Below, one piece after another: positions 62,379 through 64,000 of a DNA stretch of 64,000 bases. Source of the DNA: Symbiodinium natans. Taxonomy: Eukaryota; Sar; Dinophyceae; Suessiales; Symbiodiniaceae. The stretch lies in assembly GCA_905221605.1 (NCBI GenBank), contig CAJNDS010000424.1, positions 622,978 to 686,977 on the forward strand, read 5' to 3'. Made by a program: the position numbers and the translations under genes. The notes under the pieces are model-generated. The model made no database searches. It was not told the origin of the DNA and saw only the letters and a program-made list of their open reading frames with translations. Position 1 is the stretch's first letter; each line of letters opens with the position of its first letter.

Positions 62379-64000
62379 TCAAGGTGACTGGTGGGCCGCC
62401 GCAAGGCGCAGACGACCCGGGCGCGGCAGAGAGCCAGGGAGAGCCGGACCGCCGTCACGTAGCTGGAAGAAAGCCGCAGCGCCAGTACAGCGGGACACGA
62501 CAGTGTGAGAGGCCCCCTCCCTTACGACCACCTGGACCGAGAGGTCCGCATCGACACGCTGCAGAACGGCCCTGGCGGCCGCGCAGGGAAGCCCCTTCCA
62601 CCAAAGGGCTCCGGAGCTGCCAATGGCCTTGACAACCTGTCGAAGTGTAAGGCTGTGCCTGATGACGTGCAGTCGATGGACTGTGCAGGCCTGCTTGGAG
62701 GCTGCTTGGCGGGGGCGATCCAGGAGGTCAGGTGCGCGCAGTTCGGCCTCTCTCCGAAGGTAGCGGCAGGCGTCCCATACGGAGCGGGACCAGGCGGGTT
62801 CATGCAGGAGGACGCACCACAAGGGCCACAGTGCCGTCCAATCAGCACAGGCCTCCCAGAGGGCCGGCTCCTGCAGGCCTGGCCAGCGGGGAGAGGGTGT
62901 GTCGTAGGCTTCATCGAAGGACCAGGTACGTGTCCAAGGCAGAGGAACATGGGGAAGAGGAACGCCAAGCGGTTCCAGCCGTGCGGCTTCTTGTGGCTGC
63001 TCACCTGCAAGGGGCTGGCTCCCCGGGAGGGCCGGGGCATTATCTTGTTCCTGCCGTCTCCATTGCTCCTGCTCAGTCGCAAGCTCCTGTGGGGTGGCGT
63101 AGCGGTCTTGATCCGTGGCCAGTCGCTGGACTGGAGTGGGCAGGAGCGGCCCATGCACCCTGAAGGGAGGAACACGCTGATGCCCAAGCTGTCCTGTGCG
63201 CTTGGTGGCAGCGCCCGGCACATACAGAGCCCCCACCACATGCCGTAAGCCAAAACGGCAAGCATCATGGTGCTCGATGTGGTATCGGAGGCGGGTCGTG
63301 GAGTGGAACTCAAAGAGACACCATCTGCAGACGGAGTCGCAGACGTACTGCATGCTGTCAGAGATCTGTCCGTGCTTGCGGTGGCGGTGGGTAGCCAGTG
63401 CGTGCTTGGAGGGCAGGGTCTGACCGCAGGAGCTGCATGTCAATTGAGTCGGGATGCCGATGACTCGCCGTGCTGGCTCACTGGTGCTGTGCCAAAGGGC
63501 CTTAACGGCGCGGAGGAGTGTACCGTGGCGACTGAGCCTTTGGCAATGCTTGAGGAGCCTGGGCGCGTCTCTGCTGACGGCGGCGCGGAGCCCGCGGGCC
63601 AGGAGGCCAGGATCCAGGCCTGCGGCTACCCATACCGTCTTGACCGCGGCAACGATATCGGTCGCCCAACGGACATCTCTCAGCCAAGCTGCCTCGAAAA
63701 TCTCCCAGACTAGCAGCGGTGCCTTTGTGCACAGTTGTATCAGCAGCCTGGTGCGGGCAATGATCAGAGCGTCTCCAGGCGACTGGACTGGCACGAGGAC
63801 TTCGAGGCTGGCCCCGCTCACATGATGCTGCAGCTCCCATGTGAGCCACAACTTCCGACGCACGCGGTCAACAAAACCGGTAAGAGCGGCCAAACTTTGT
63901 GCATGCGGTGCCAAGGCCGTGGCCAAGCTAGAGTACGCTGCTGGGAGCAGGCGGCCCGAAACCCAGGCAACCCTCAATGGCCACGGGAGTCTGGGCGACG
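62379..64000 (-). CDS. C-terminal part of a LINE-type retrotransposon protein with two C2H2 zinc fingers (5' truncated by window)
   Basis: Open on the - strand from the window edge (no stop in 63978-64000) to TGA at 62379-62381, more than 535 codons. No ATG supports a start inside the window, so the true start lies beyond 64000. A basic, Leu/Ala-rich helical region comes first. Then follow two zinc fingers: CSSCGQTLPSKHALATHRHR, then KH (about 63385-63430), and CRWCLFEFHSTTRLRYHIEH (about 63280-63340). A Trp-rich region and a low-complexity tail end the protein. This arrangement resembles the region after the reverse transcriptase in dinoflagellate LINE-like polyproteins; that is inference from general recollection, and no reverse transcriptase motif is in view. 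It is the only convincing - strand gene. GC-rich, free of telomere tracts, uninterrupted, so possibly a young insertion. An intron-poor host gene is the alternative. Confidence 0.6.
   Translation of the reverse strand, partial: SPRLPWPLRVAWVSGRLLPAAYSSLATALAPHAQSLAALTGFVDRVRRKLWLTWELQHHVSGASLEVLVPVQSPGDALIIARTRLLIQLCTKAPLLVWEIFEAAWLRDVRWATDIVAAVKTVWVAAGLDPGLLARGLRAAVSRDAPRLLKHCQRLSRHGTLLRAVKALWHSTSEPARRVIGIPTQLTCSSCGQTLPSKHALATHRHRKHGQISDSMQYVCDSVCRWCLFEFHSTTRLRYHIEHHDACRFGLRHVVGALYVPGAATKRTGQLGHQRVPPFRVHGPLLPTPVQRLATDQDRYATPQELATEQEQWRRQEQDNAPALPGSQPLAGEQPQEAARLEPLGVPLPHVPLPWTRTWSFDEAYDTPSPRWPGLQEPALWEACADWTALWPLWCVLLHEPAWSRSVWDACRYLRREAELRAPDLLDRPRQAASKQACTVHRLHVIRHSLTLRQVVKAIGSSGALWWKGLPCAAARAVLQRVDADLSVQVVVREGASHTVVSRCTGAAAFFQLRDGGPALPGSLPRPGRLRLAAAHQSP

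Noticed and set aside
62384-63825. + strand frames opposite the zinc-finger protein (up to 247 codons)
   Set aside because: Antisense shadows of the longer - strand frame with its two C2H2 motifs.
1-64000. CRISPR arrays, tRNA, rRNA, spliced-leader genes
   Set aside because: Searched by eye for direct repeats with unique spacers, tRNA T-loop signatures, and the conserved dinoflagellate SL 3' end (TTTTGGCTCAAG). None was found, though an eye search can miss tRNAs.

Overview
The window looks like nuclear DNA of a dinoflagellate, probably a symbiodiniacean. Four things point there. TTTAGGG heptamers (plant/alveolate telomere type) lie in both orientations almost everywhere. All the genes I can rebuild run on the + strand. 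They are cut into short exons. Their introns use GT, GC or GA donors and AG acceptors, usually followed by G. No tRNA, rRNA, CRISPR or bacterial operon is visible. I searched by eye for the dinoflagellate spliced leader and did not find it.

The gene models were assembled by hand. I looked for open frames between an AG acceptor and a GT/GC/GA donor, checked that splice phases agree, and checked that conserved family motifs come out in the right order. Five + strand genes are recognised this way. They are a membrane-anchored dithiol glutaredoxin (36.07-36.63 kb), a DHHC-type protein S-acyltransferase (37.96-39.62 kb), a DGAT2-family acyltransferase in about a dozen exons over 12.8 kb (45.89-58.70 kb), a sucrose-transporter/SLC45-like MFS carrier lying inside one DGAT2 intron (51.77-55.65 kb), and the start of a formin FH2 domain (60.23-61.02 kb). 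The last 1.6 kb holds, on the - strand, the zinc-finger C-terminal part of what looks like a LINE-type retrotransposon protein, open to the window edge. Less certain exon chains without family assignment lie at 0.6-1.1, 2.1-7.6, 13.9-17.7, 19.7-20.4, 29.0, 30.4, 41.7, 43.0 and 59.6 kb.

The rest is repeats. There are two main kinds: telomere-type heptamer tracts (and drifted 8-9 bp derivatives), and at least seven families of about 100-170 bp palindromic MITE-like elements. There are also a 920 bp TA-flanked inverted-repeat element carrying a minisatellite, two palindromes of about 550 bp (one with poly-G/poly-C arms), a 1.8 kb degenerate satellite, long poly-G runs and microsatellites. From 20.4 to 36.0 kb is mostly this material.

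The main discovery candidate is that introns here are built from the same two modules. In the DGAT2 gene three consecutive introns start with the telomere heptamer itself (G|GTTTAGGG) exactly at the exon edge. Elsewhere a MITE fills almost a whole intron. Two MITE copies and one tandem-repeat unit carry telomere-type sequence that sibling copies lack. This suggests telomere-repeat tracts were inserted at many interior sites and behave as introner-like, spliceable DNA.
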